DNA of 64,000 nucleotides. Source: Bacteroides sp. CAG:770 (GTDB lineage: Bacteria > Bacteroidota > Bacteroidia > Bacteroidales > UBA932). The stretch spans positions 10,071 to 74,070 of the forward strand of contig FR890577.1 of assembly GCA_000435075.1 (NCBI GenBank). Reading direction: 5' to 3'. The notes beneath the pieces are model-generated. The model did no database searches. It saw nothing but the letters and a program-made list of their open reading frames with translations, and was not told the origin of the DNA. Positions 43,261 to 51,896 of the stretch are shown piece after piece (the stretch's first letter is position 1; every line of letters starts with the position of its first letter). Both the position numbers and the translations under genes were made by a program.

Positions 43261-44361
43261 TTATTTTTTGTAGTTAGTCTGATAAAATCTCTTCTTGATT
43301 ACGATGCCAGGGAATACCTTCTTGCGGATTCTGATAAACACCTGAGTATCAAGCTTGGAATACTGTGCATCCACCATTGCGAAGCAGATGCTTTTGTCCA
43401 ATGTGATAGAATGGTATCCTGTGGTAACCACACCGATCTGGGTGCCGTCCTCAGTCTCGACAGGATATGTCGCACGCGGAATAGCCTTGTCCTGGAGTTC
43501 GATACCGACAAGTTTCTTTGCAGGACCCTCAGCCTTCTGCTTTACAAGAGCATCCCTTCCGATGAACTCCTTGTCAAGTTTACAGAACATTCCGAGACCA
43601 GCCTCTACAGGAGTGATTGTGTCTGAAAGTTCATCGCCATAAAGAGGAAGTCCAGCCTCGAAACGCAGGGTATCACGGCAACCGAGACCGCACATTACTA
43701 CTCCCGCATCCTTGAGAATCTGCCAGAGATTCACGATATCCTCCGGAGTCGTATAAAGTTCGAATCCGTCTTCTCCAGTATAACCGGTACGGCTCACGAC
43801 CATTCTATGTCCGTTCCATTTGGTCTCATAATATGTATAGAAAGCCAGTTCGGCAGCCTCCTTGAGTCCGAGAACCTCAGTAACGATTTTCTCAGCCTCA
43901 GGACCCTGAACTGCAATCTGTCCCCAATTGTCCGAATCATTTACAACAACCACGTCAAATCCTGCAGCCTGGGACTTGATCCACTCATAATCCTTGTCAA
44001 TGTTAGCAGCATTGACAACAAGCAGGAAATGATCAGGTTCGAATTCACGATATACCAGAAGGTCATCTACAACACCACCATTCTCATGAAGCATCATTCC
44101 ATAAAGAACTTTTCCTGCTTCAAAACCTCTGATTTCATTAGTAAAGATGTGATTTACAAATTTTTCCGCATCCGGACCGCTGACAAAAATCTCACCCATG
44201 TGTGACACGTCGAACATGCCTACATGATTACGGACCGCATTATGCTCATCGGTGATAGTAGTGTACTGAATCGGCATCATGAAACCCGCAAACGGGCTCA
44301 TTTTCGCGCCTGCTGCGACATGACTGTCGTAGAGGCACGTTTTCTTAAGGTTTTCCTCCAT
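43261..44361 (-). CDS. gcvT: Aminomethyltransferase (T-protein)
   Basis: The 366-residue protein has the folate-binding T-protein pattern: GFMMPIQY, FDVSHMGEI, VVDDLLVYR, and RTGYTGEDGFELY, with a complete C-terminal barrel. It moves the one-carbon unit from GcvH to tetrahydrofolate and releases ammonia. It begins the gcv operon (gcvT, gcvH, gcvPA, gcvPB, lpdA), with its own likely promoter at 44390-44420. No glycine-riboswitch-like leader is visible: only about 20 bases separate the likely start site from the ATG. Confidence 0.95.
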   Translation of the reverse strand: MEENLKKTCLYDSHVAAGAKMSPFAGFMMPIQYTTITDEHNAVRNHVGMFDVSHMGEIFVSGPDAEKFVNHIFTNEIRGFEAGKVLYGMMLHENGGVVDDLLVYREFEPDHFLLVVNAANIDKDYEWIKSQAAGFDVVVVNDSDNWGQIAVQGPEAEKIVTEVLGLKEAAELAFYTYYETKWNGHRMVVSRTGYTGEDGFELYTTPEDIVNLWQILKDAGVVMCGLGCRDTLRFEAGLPLYGDELSDTITPVEAGLGMFCKLDKEFIGRDALVKQKAEGPAKKLVGIELQDKAIPRATYPVETEDGTQIGVVTTGYHSITLDKSICFAMVDAQYSKLDTQVFIRIRKKVFPGIVIKKRFYQTNYKK

Positions 44362-44389
44362 TTTAGTTCAATGTTATTAAATTATGTGA

Positions 44390-44420
44390 CTAATTTAAGC
44401 CAATATCTTTACATCTGCAA
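44390..44420 (-). promoter_or_regulatory. Probable promoter of the gcv operon
   Basis: On the minus strand TTG (44418-44420), 20 bp and TAAATTAG (44390-44397), one base off the consensus, lie about 30 bp before the gcvT start. Confidence 0.4.
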
Positions 44421-44423
44421 GTT

Positions 44424-45467
44424 TTACCCGCAAATAATCTTCAAGAGTGAATCCAGCTCAAGACCGGAAACATATTCTTCCGGATGAATATCCTTGAGTG
44501 CAGCAGTTATAGACGCAGAATCGTCAGAAATACCGGAAAGCGCCCTTGTCAGGACATCATCAAGACCATCCTGCAGAGGAAAGAAATCGCCTGCCAGATG
44601 GCACTTGGAGATTTTGCCTCCGTCAATGTCCATTTCAGCATTGACCTCACCAACACCGGTGATCTTTCCTTTTCTCACGAGAGAATATGCGTGGTTGCGG
44701 CCTTCCAGGAAATCTGGATCAAGATATCCGGCCTCGATTTTTTCGATTTCCGCAATCTGCGCGTCAGTCAGTACAATTGTGTCAATGCCGCCTTCGGCAT
44801 TGCCGCAGAAACAAGACGCCAGAAAATGCTTGAAATTGTCAATGTCAGCGAGTTTTCCGAATTCAGCGGAACGCTTAAAATATTCCTTTAGATTCGTAAC
44901 ATGCTGTCTTACAGAAGAAACACCCTTGCTCTTGATTTTTTCTTCAGAAGGAGTGATGGCTCTCTGCAACTCCTCGAAATCAGTATCGAAAAGCATTGTT
45001 CCATGTACGATACTGGACTTCGGTTTGAGGAAAAACGCATTGCCGGAGACCTTCTTTCCATCCACGAGCACATCATTCCTGCCGGAACGCTCGGCATTCA
45101 ACCCTACAGACTTGAGATAACCTGACAAAGTCTCGAGATACCTGTCGAAAGTCGACTGGACATCCGTAGTATCCGTGATATAGGAGAGCATGATGTTGCC
45201 TTTGTCGGAATAGACGCATCCGCCGCCGCTCTTTCTGCGGAAAAGATTGATTCCCTTTTCCTTGCAGTAAGGCATGTTGACCTCCGCCTCCATAACCTGA
45301 TTCCTTCCGAAAATCACCGTCGGAGACACCTGCCACATAAAGAAAGCGTCCTTATTTCCGTTTCCCGGCAACAGCTCGTCCAAATGAGCGGCCACGTATT
45401 CTTCCATGGCCAGGTAAAAGACCAGACGACGTTCCGCCGTCGGGTCAGGTAACTGAATGTATTTCAT
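44424..45467 (-). CDS. lplA: Lipoate-protein ligase
   Basis: From the ATG at 45467 the 347-residue product has the ligase pattern: FMWQVSPTVIFGRNQ, NLFRRKSGGGCVYSD (the lipoyl-AMP loop) and the lysine segment DVLVDGKKVSGNAF. A TTG at 45476 adds three residues and is less likely. The C-terminal 110 residues form the usual accessory domain. It activates and attaches lipoate, and its place 62 bp before gcvT makes GcvH the obvious target. Confidence 0.92.
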   Translation of the reverse strand: MKYIQLPDPTAERRLVFYLAMEEYVAAHLDELLPGNGNKDAFFMWQVSPTVIFGRNQVMEAEVNMPYCKEKGINLFRRKSGGGCVYSDKGNIMLSYITDTTDVQSTFDRYLETLSGYLKSVGLNAERSGRNDVLVDGKKVSGNAFFLKPKSSIVHGTMLFDTDFEELQRAITPSEEKIKSKGVSSVRQHVTNLKEYFKRSAEFGKLADIDNFKHFLASCFCGNAEGGIDTIVLTDAQIAEIEKIEAGYLDPDFLEGRNHAYSLVRKGKITGVGEVNAEMDIDGGKISKCHLAGDFFPLQDGLDDVLTRALSGISDDSASITAALKDIHPEEYVSGLELDSLLKIICG

Positions 45468-45478
45468 AATAAACAAAA

Positions 45479-45508
45479 CGTGAGAGCCCGCAACAGCAAA
45501 CCCTCACG
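45479..45508 (-). terminator. Terminator between the FGE-like lipoprotein and lplA
   Basis: CGTGAG (45479-45484) pairs with CTCACG (45503-45508). On the minus strand it is followed by TTTTGTTT. It lies after the lipoprotein stop at 45527 and just before the lplA start, so lplA must be reached by readthrough or its own promoter. Confidence 0.6.
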
Positions 45509-45526
45509 ATTAATATTGATTGACAA

Positions 45527-46930
45527 TTATATTGCAAGTCTGAAGCCGAATGTTGTCTTAACAGAGCTGGCAGGAATGAAGGACCTGTTGGCTACCCGGC
45601 AAGCATCCCACATAGATGCCGCGCTACCGCCTCTCATGATACGCAACTCTCCAGGCTCATTGTGACATGGATCCTCTTCAGGATTCTCATTATACATATA
45701 TTTGCTGTCCTGACACCATTCCCAAGCATTTCCGGACATATCATAAATTCCAAGTTCATTAGGCTGGAAACTCTTGACAGCAACCACTTTAGACTGAGCA
45801 TTGGAAGCATATGCGGCAACCTGTGACACATACATTGAACCAGACAACTGGTTACCGAGAGACTTGACTCCGCCCCTTGCGGCAAATTCCCATTCGGCCT
45901 CGGTAGGGAGACGGAACTTCCTGCCTGTAAGTCTGTTAAGTTTTACAATGAAACGCTGGCAATCATACCAGGAAACATTGACAACAGGCTTCTCAGAGAA
46001 TTTGGCATCATTAGAATAAGGAAGACTTCCCATAACAGCCTGCCACAGTCCTACAGTCACCTCAGTCTGTCCGATTTCAAAGCTCTTCAGAGTAACCTTA
46101 TGAACCGGCTTTTCATCTTCTCCGGCTGCCTTGGCGCTCTGCTCAGCGGTAGCACCCATATCGAAAGAACCGCCCTTCACAGGGACCATTCTGTACTTGA
46201 CGTTTCCGACCTCAATTACTTCAGCCTCGGACTTGTCTTCCCTTGTGACCTTATGATCAATGATTGCGTCAATGATATCCTGAGGAACCGCAGTCTTCGT
46301 ATTTGCAACAACTCTGAAACCCAAAGCCGGCTTGCGGATATAGTTTACCTCCTCATTTCTCTTGATAGCTGTACGGACAACCTTCGCATCTCTCTTCTCT
46401 GCGCAGAAAGGATTATGTACCAGTTCATTGGAAGTAAGAGGCTGATAAGAATCTGCACACCATTCTTCTAATTTGGCAGGAGTTTCAACCAATCCCTGTG
46501 ACACTGCATATTCCCACTGAGCCTCAGTCGGCAGAGCAAATGGAATGCCTGTCATTTTCGAAAGCTTGGAAAGGAATTTCTTGCAGTCGTCCTGTGATAC
46601 CATATCTACCGGAGCCTCAGGTGAAGTCGATGAGCCGCGCTGCTCCTTCATCACTGCTTCCCATAACTGTCTGCTGACAGGCTTGCCTGAGATGGAAAAG
46701 CCATCCAAAACGACCTCATGAATAGTCACATCCGCGATTTTGGTCCCTGCCGGTGTTTTTCCCATAGCAAAGGAGCCGCCTTCCACAGCAACCATGTCAA
46801 ACTTGACGCCACCTGCATCAACAACTGCCGGAACATCTATGCCCTCGGCACTTCCTGATGTCTGACTTCCACACGCAGACAGAGCAAAGCAAGCTGCCGC
46901 TATTCCAAAGAGTACATATATTCTTCTCAT
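45527..46930 (-). CDS. Lipoprotein with two sulfatase-modifying-factor-like domains
   Basis: The product of about 467 residues starts at the ATG at 46930 with a leader ending in ALSACG (lipoprotein Cys about 19). It has two FGE/SUMF1-like domains: one at about 45-210 (VEGGSFAMG, then ALPTEAQWEYA) and one at about 243-467 (VKGGSFDMG, VNVSWYDCQRF, RLPTEAEWEFAARGG, GNAWEWC, and RGGSAASMW). The first is shorter and lacks the GNAWEWC loop. Bacteroidota use FGE-fold lipoproteins as structural parts (the GldJ/GldK kind) and as sulfatase-activating enzymes. Two domains in tandem with the first degenerate suggest a structural or binding role. The C-terminal domain keeps the fold. Confidence 0.82.
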   Translation of the reverse strand: MRRIYVLFGIAAACFALSACGSQTSGSAEGIDVPAVVDAGGVKFDMVAVEGGSFAMGKTPAGTKIADVTIHEVVLDGFSISGKPVSRQLWEAVMKEQRGSSTSPEAPVDMVSQDDCKKFLSKLSKMTGIPFALPTEAQWEYAVSQGLVETPAKLEEWCADSYQPLTSNELVHNPFCAEKRDAKVVRTAIKRNEEVNYIRKPALGFRVVANTKTAVPQDIIDAIIDHKVTREDKSEAEVIEVGNVKYRMVPVKGGSFDMGATAEQSAKAAGEDEKPVHKVTLKSFEIGQTEVTVGLWQAVMGSLPYSNDAKFSEKPVVNVSWYDCQRFIVKLNRLTGRKFRLPTEAEWEFAARGGVKSLGNQLSGSMYVSQVAAYASNAQSKVVAVKSFQPNELGIYDMSGNAWEWCQDSKYMYNENPEEDPCHNEPGELRIMRGGSAASMWDACRVANRSFIPASSVKTTFGFRLAI

Positions 46931-47073
46931 CACAATAATTTAAAATACCTACAAATATAATACATTTTAAACGATTCCACAGCCATTTAGTAACGAGAAA
47001 AACTTCAAGGGCAATTCAACTTACACATTATAAGGTATCCGGTCAAAGGCCGAAACAGGCCAATGCTAAAATT

Positions 47074-47104
47074 TTGGATTTTTTGATGAACTTATTTATT
47101 TTTG
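47074..47104 (+). promoter_or_regulatory. Promoter of the M23-peptidase/trmO operon
   Basis: TTG (47074-47076), 20 bp and TATTTTTG (47097-47104) match the consensus, 61 bp before the ATG at 47166. Confidence 0.55.
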
Positions 47105-47165
47105 TATGATTCAAGTTCCGCATTGCAAAACTTGAATTTTACGATATGTACTAAAACAGAAAACA

Positions 47166-48446
47166 ATGCAAAACGCAAGAATAGCCCTTGCTGCAGCAGT
47201 CTCGGCAGCATTGGCTTTTATATTTATACCATCCTGCAACAGAGGAAACAAGGTCCCGGAGCCTGTCCAGCAGGACACAATCTACCCTCTGGGCTTCTGT
47301 ACGGACTCCTTTGACCTCGCGGAAGGCACATTGAAAAACGGAGAAATCTTCACAGGACTGATGACCAGACTAGGCATGTCGCCCAAAAGCGCCATGGAAC
47401 TCATCAGCGCATCAGACAGTGTCTTCAATCCCAAGAAAATGCGTGCAGGAAACACGTGGCAGGCTTACTACAGCACCACAGACACGACAGTGCAACTGAT
47501 TGAATATCTGGTCTATAACGAGGACAAAATCAACATGACAGTATTCAAATGCCAGGAGCCTCTGTCCGCGTGGAAGGTAACAAAACCCATCGTACACACG
47601 AAACGCTACGCCGATGTAAACATCTCATCTTCACTCTGGAACGATCTCCGCAAGGCCGGCGCCCCGCTCATGCTGATTCTCCATCTGGAAGACATCTATG
47701 CCTGGACCATTGACTTCTTCTCGATCCAGCCGGGAGACAGATTCAGTGTCATCTATGACGAGACATCCTGCGAAGGCGAGACAATCGACATTGACACAGT
47801 ATATTATGCCGAGTTCAGTCATGACGGGAAATGCTTCCCTGCCATCAGGCTTGACCAGGGCGACGGCGGAAACATCTACTGGAACGAAAAAGGCGAAAGC
47901 ATGAAAAAGGCTTTCCTGAAAGCGCCTCTCAAATTCACCCGCATCAGTTCCGGCTTCTCTTATCACAGGAAACACCCTGTAACAGGACGCGTCAAGGCCC
48001 ATACCGGAGTCGATTATGCGGCTCCTACGGGAACACCTGTAATGTCCATCGGAGACGGAACAGTCATCAGCAAAGGCTGGGGCGGAGGAGGAGGAAACAC
48101 CGTCAAAATCAGGCACAACTCAGTCTATACCACTGCCTATCTCCATCTTTCCAGATATGCCGCAGGACTTAAAGTCGGTGACCATGTGAGACAGGGGGAC
48201 ATCATCGGATATGTCGGCGCAACAGGCGTCGCAACCGGTCCGCATCTGGACTTCCGCGTATGGAAGGGCGGCTCCCCTATCAATCCGCTGAAGATGGAAT
48301 CTCCTAGCGCAGAGCCTATCAAGCCCGAGAACATGCACTCACTGGATTCTCTTGTTAAAATCCATGCAGAAGACCTGCACAGATGGATTAGCGAAGCAGA
48401 CAGCCTTCGCGCAGCAACCGCCTGTGACACAATAAATTGCAAATAA
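47166..48446 (+). CDS. M23-family peptidoglycan endopeptidase, probable lipoprotein
   Basis: The 426-residue protein has a leader ending in IPSC (Cys about 25) and a C-terminal M23 LytM domain with HTGVDYAAP (His279, Asp283), AYLHLS, and GPHLDFRVW (His360). These are the zinc ligands and catalytic histidines, all present. The N-terminal half (about 50-250) contains an OapA/LysM-like segment (MTRLGMSPKSAMELI) that may bind the wall. It probably cuts peptidoglycan cross-links at the cell envelope. Confidence 0.9.
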   Translation: MQNARIALAAAVSAALAFIFIPSCNRGNKVPEPVQQDTIYPLGFCTDSFDLAEGTLKNGEIFTGLMTRLGMSPKSAMELISASDSVFNPKKMRAGNTWQAYYSTTDTTVQLIEYLVYNEDKINMTVFKCQEPLSAWKVTKPIVHTKRYADVNISSSLWNDLRKAGAPLMLILHLEDIYAWTIDFFSIQPGDRFSVIYDETSCEGETIDIDTVYYAEFSHDGKCFPAIRLDQGDGGNIYWNEKGESMKKAFLKAPLKFTRISSGFSYHRKHPVTGRVKAHTGVDYAAPTGTPVMSIGDGTVISKGWGGGGGNTVKIRHNSVYTTAYLHLSRYAAGLKVGDHVRQGDIIGYVGATGVATGPHLDFRVWKGGSPINPLKMESPSAEPIKPENMHSLDSLVKIHAEDLHRWISEADSLRAATACDTINCK

Positions 48447-48451
48447 GGTCA

Positions 48452-49174
48452 ATGCCAGGCCAGAAGACCATACAGCCGGTAGCGGTATTCCGCTCCCCTT
48501 TCTCTTCCAAGTTCGGAATACCGCGTCAGAGTGGCGTAGTCAACGAACTTGAAGGGGAAATCATGCTCGGACATGAGTTCAGAAGGGAGGAAGCAATCCG
48601 CGGACTGGAAGGATTCACACATCTCTGGCTGATATGGGGATTCTCCGGCAATGAAGGAAAATGGAGTCTGACAGTAAGACCACCACGATTGGGAGGGAAC
48701 AAATCAGTCGGCGTTTTCGCTTCACGTTCTCCATTCAGGCCAAACGGACTGGGACTGTCCTCGGCGCGGATCATCAGCATTGACATTGACAATCCCGAAG
48801 GGCCGGTCATCCGCGTCGGCGGTGCGGACCTCATGGACGGGACACCGATATATGACATCAAACCCTATGTAAAATACTCCGACTGTCATCCGGATGCGGT
48901 TTCAGGGTTCACCGACACTTCGGAATGGCACGAGGCAAATGTCATATTCCCGGAAGAACTCAAACGCAAGTTTCTGGGTTCCAAGTCAATGTCAGGACGA
49001 TACGATACAGGAAAAATTCTATCAGCATTGACAAAGACATTGGCGCAGAGGCCTGTGCCACAATACAGTAAAGACAGCGAACGAATCTACGGAATGCCTT
49101 TCATGGGATGCGATATCAGATTCCGCGCAAGCAGCGACACTGTCACAGTAACAGATATCGTAACTGAGTTATAA
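48452..49174 (+). CDS. trmO: tRNA (adenine(37)-N6)-methyltransferase TrmO
   Basis: The 240-residue protein has the family pattern FRSPFSSKFGIPRQ, GLEGFTHLWLIWGF, and RPPRLGGNKSVGVFASRSP, ending the first half with RPNGLGLS. TrmO methylates N6-threonylcarbamoyladenosine at position 37 of some tRNAs. The start is the ATG at 48452. An earlier TTG at 48437 would overlap the peptidase gene. The C-terminal part (to 240) fits the two-domain form of the family. Confidence 0.92.
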   Translation: MPGQKTIQPVAVFRSPFSSKFGIPRQSGVVNELEGEIMLGHEFRREEAIRGLEGFTHLWLIWGFSGNEGKWSLTVRPPRLGGNKSVGVFASRSPFRPNGLGLSSARIISIDIDNPEGPVIRVGGADLMDGTPIYDIKPYVKYSDCHPDAVSGFTDTSEWHEANVIFPEELKRKFLGSKSMSGRYDTGKILSALTKTLAQRPVPQYSKDSERIYGMPFMGCDIRFRASSDTVTVTDIVTEL

Positions 49175-49195
49175 TCAAATAAAAGAGTTATTTCA

Positions 49196-50683
49196 ATGAC
49201 ACCTGCAACCATCATTATCACAATCCTGGCATACTTTGCAGTAATCCTCACAATCTCCTGGTTCACAGGCAGAAAGTCCGACAATGCAGGCTTCTTCACA
49301 GGAAACCGCAAACAGTCATGGTATATCGTAGCCTTTGCCATGATCGGCTCAGCCATGTCTGGAGTAACCTTCGTCTCAGTGCCCGGAATGGTGGCCACAT
49401 CGGGATTCGGATACATGCAGATGGCACTGGGATTCATTGCAGGTCAGCTTGTTATAGCCTTCGTACTGATTCCTCTGTTCTACAAGATGAATCTTGTCTC
49501 CATATACGAGTATCTCGAGGGCAGGTTCGGAATTTCCACATACAAGACAGGCGCCTGGTTCTTCTTCCTGTCGAAAATGACAGGTGCATCAGTAAGACTC
49601 TATCTTGTCTGCCTGTCGCTCCAGCTGATGGTATTCGGCCCGCTGGGTCTCCCGTTCTATATCAATGTCATTGTAACAGTACTGATTCTGCTCGCCTACA
49701 CGTTCAGAGGCGGTGTCAAGGCTGTGATTTGGATAGATTTCCTCAAGACATTCTGCATGATCGTTTCGATTGTCCTCTGCACCCTGTTCATAAGCAAGGC
49801 CCTGGGACTCACATTCGGAACGATGTGCAAGGCCGTGGCGGACAGCGACATGTCCAGAGTCTTCTATTTCGATGACCCGAACAAACCTCAGTTCTTCTTC
49901 AAGCAGTTCTTCGGAGGAATGTTCACTGTCATTGCAATGACCGGACTCGACCAGGATATGATGCAGAGATCATTGACCTGCAAGAACTTCCGCGATTCGC
50001 AGAAGAACATCGTCACAAGTACGATACTCCAGACCATAGTGATTTTTCTTTTCCTTGTACTGGGAGTACTGCTTTATATGTTCTCATCAGCAGCGGTTTC
50101 AGGCACAATTCTGGGAGCAGAGAATGCACCGGCATTGGCAGAAGCGACAGGTGACCAGCTCTTCCCTGCCGTCGCCACAAGCGGACTCCTTCCAGTCGTC
50201 GTAGGCATCCTCTTCGTGGTAGGTCTGGTTTCATGTTCATACGCAGCCGGCGGATCGGCATTGACAGCATTGACAACATCATTTACAGTAGATATAATGG
50301 GCACGGACGGCAAATCCGAAAGCCAGGTCAAGAGCACAAGAGAGAAGGTCCATATCGGCATGGCTGTCTGCATAGGAATAACAATCGTTATCTTCAATCT
50401 GCTCAACAATACAAGCGCAATCGATGCTGTCTATAAGCTTGCCAGCTACACTTACGGACCGATTCTGGGATTGTTCGCTTTCGGCATCGCCACAAAGAGA
50501 AAAGTCCGTGACAGATTTGTCCCTCTTGCAGCAATCATCGCCCCAGTCCTGTGTCTTATACTTCAGATGAACTCGGAACGCTGGTTCGGCGGATATAAAT
50601 TCAGCTACGAACTGCTGATTTTCAATGCCTTGTTCACATATATAGGACTCCTGATTCTGAGCAGGAAGGAAGTCTCAAAATAA
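49196..50683 (+). CDS. Sodium/solute symporter (SSS family)
   Basis: The 495-residue protein has about 13 membrane helices and SSS-type segments such as WFTGRKSDNAGFFTGNR near the start, SAMSGVTFVSVPG, YEYLEGRFG, and the sodium-site-like ACGGSALTALTTS region (about 345-360, here AGGSALTALTT). The substrate (sugar, proline, myo-inositol or other) cannot be read from the sequence. It follows trmO by 21 bp and is 4 bp before the CDF gene, so the genes may share a transcript. Confidence 0.9.
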   Translation: MTPATIIITILAYFAVILTISWFTGRKSDNAGFFTGNRKQSWYIVAFAMIGSAMSGVTFVSVPGMVATSGFGYMQMALGFIAGQLVIAFVLIPLFYKMNLVSIYEYLEGRFGISTYKTGAWFFFLSKMTGASVRLYLVCLSLQLMVFGPLGLPFYINVIVTVLILLAYTFRGGVKAVIWIDFLKTFCMIVSIVLCTLFISKALGLTFGTMCKAVADSDMSRVFYFDDPNKPQFFFKQFFGGMFTVIAMTGLDQDMMQRSLTCKNFRDSQKNIVTSTILQTIVIFLFLVLGVLLYMFSSAAVSGTILGAENAPALAEATGDQLFPAVATSGLLPVVVGILFVVGLVSCSYAAGGSALTALTTSFTVDIMGTDGKSESQVKSTREKVHIGMAVCIGITIVIFNLLNNTSAIDAVYKLASYTYGPILGLFAFGIATKRKVRDRFVPLAAIIAPVLCLILQMNSERWFGGYKFSYELLIFNALFTYIGLLILSRKEVSK

Positions 50684-50687
50684 TTCA

Positions 50688-51809
50688 ATGATGGAAAGGG
50701 AAAAAGTCATAATCCGAGCCAGCTGGATAGGGGTAGGGACCAATATTCTGCTCTCGATATTCAAAGCATGCATAGGCCTGGTTTCAAATTCAATAGCAAT
50801 CCTTATGGATGCGTTGAACAACCTGTCTGACGCTTTTTCCGCCTCCGTTACCATAATCGGAATGAAGGTGGCAGGAAAGCCGGCGGACAAGGAACATCCG
50901 TTCGGACACGGCAGGGTCGAATATTTTACCGCGATAGTGATATCACTGGTCATCATCGTTGCCGGTGTTTCATGTCTTGTCGAATCAGTAAAGAAAATCA
51001 TCCATCCGGAGCCGGCAGTATATACATTCCTGTCCATTCTCATACTTGCCGTAGCAATCCTGGCCAAGATATTTCTCGGAAGATATGTGAAGAAAGTCGG
51101 CAAAGATTACAATTCCGAATCACTGTGCGCTACAGGAGCCGATGCTCTTTTCGATGCATTGATTACCGGGTCAACACTGCTTGCAGCAATCTGCGGCATG
51201 ATTTTCGGCAACAAACTTGACAACATCCCTATAGACGGCATCCTGGGAGGTTTCATTTCACTTATCATCTTGAAAGCCGGTTATGAAATGATGATGAAAC
51301 CGATCAATGAACTGCTTGGCGAAAGAATTCCTGCAGGACTGGCCAAGTCCATCAAAGCGGATATCTGCGAAATAAGTCCGGTACTCGGCGCCTATGACCT
51401 CCAGTTGCATAACTATGGTCCGGAACAAATCGTCGGCGCCGTGAACATCGCAATCCCAGAAGAGATGACTGCCAGGGAGATACATGTCCTAACCCAGAGA
51501 ATCCACACCATAATCCACGAGAAATACGGAGTAATCCTGACGGTCGGAATCTATGCCGTAGTGACCGGCGACAAGCACATCGTAGAAATGCAGGATGGTG
51601 TCAATGCCATCGTATCTTCAATGCCGGGAGTCCTTCAGGTCCACGGAATGTTCATCAATCCTACCGAGCACATCATTTCGTTCGACATAGTGATAGATTT
51701 TTCTGTCAATGATATCACAGCCCTCAAAAAGGAAATCAATGAACGGCTGGTCGAAAGATACCCCGGATTCAATGTCAGGATACACATTGACAAGGACTGG
51801 TGCGACTAA
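50688..51809 (+). CDS. Cation diffusion facilitator (CDF) metal exporter
   Basis: The 373-residue protein has six membrane segments in the first 220 residues and a cytoplasmic C-terminal domain. The CDF metal site is seen in MDALNNLSDAFSA (DxxND-like HxxxD region in TM2) and KEHPFGHGRVEYF (the loop after TM2), and in a later ATGADALFDALITG segment (TM5). The C-terminal domain ends in HIDKDWCD. It exports zinc, iron or manganese. The metal is not decidable. It directly follows the SSS symporter gene. Confidence 0.92.
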   Translation: MMEREKVIIRASWIGVGTNILLSIFKACIGLVSNSIAILMDALNNLSDAFSASVTIIGMKVAGKPADKEHPFGHGRVEYFTAIVISLVIIVAGVSCLVESVKKIIHPEPAVYTFLSILILAVAILAKIFLGRYVKKVGKDYNSESLCATGADALFDALITGSTLLAAICGMIFGNKLDNIPIDGILGGFISLIILKAGYEMMMKPINELLGERIPAGLAKSIKADICEISPVLGAYDLQLHNYGPEQIVGAVNIAIPEEMTAREIHVLTQRIHTIIHEKYGVILTVGIYAVVTGDKHIVEMQDGVNAIVSSMPGVLQVHGMFINPTEHIISFDIVIDFSVNDITALKKEINERLVERYPGFNVRIHIDKDWCD

Positions 51810-51812
51810 CCT

Positions 51813-51842
51813 TTGTTTAGTCGAATTTTTTGCGTATGTTTG
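51813..51842 (+). promoter_or_regulatory. Promoter of the AspT/YidE-type transporter gene
   Basis: TTG (51813-51815), 19 bp and TATGTTTG (51835-51842) form a perfect consensus, 54 bp before the ATG at 51897. Confidence 0.7.
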
Positions 51843-51896
51843 CGACCATTTTTGGAGTAATTTTTTGAGAGATAACGAACCGACAAATAAGAAAAC

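Noticed and set aside
44362..44423. Possible glycine riboswitch before gcvT
   Set aside because: Only about 60 bp separate gcvT and lplA, and the likely promoter leaves a leader of about 20 bases. No tandem aptamer fits.
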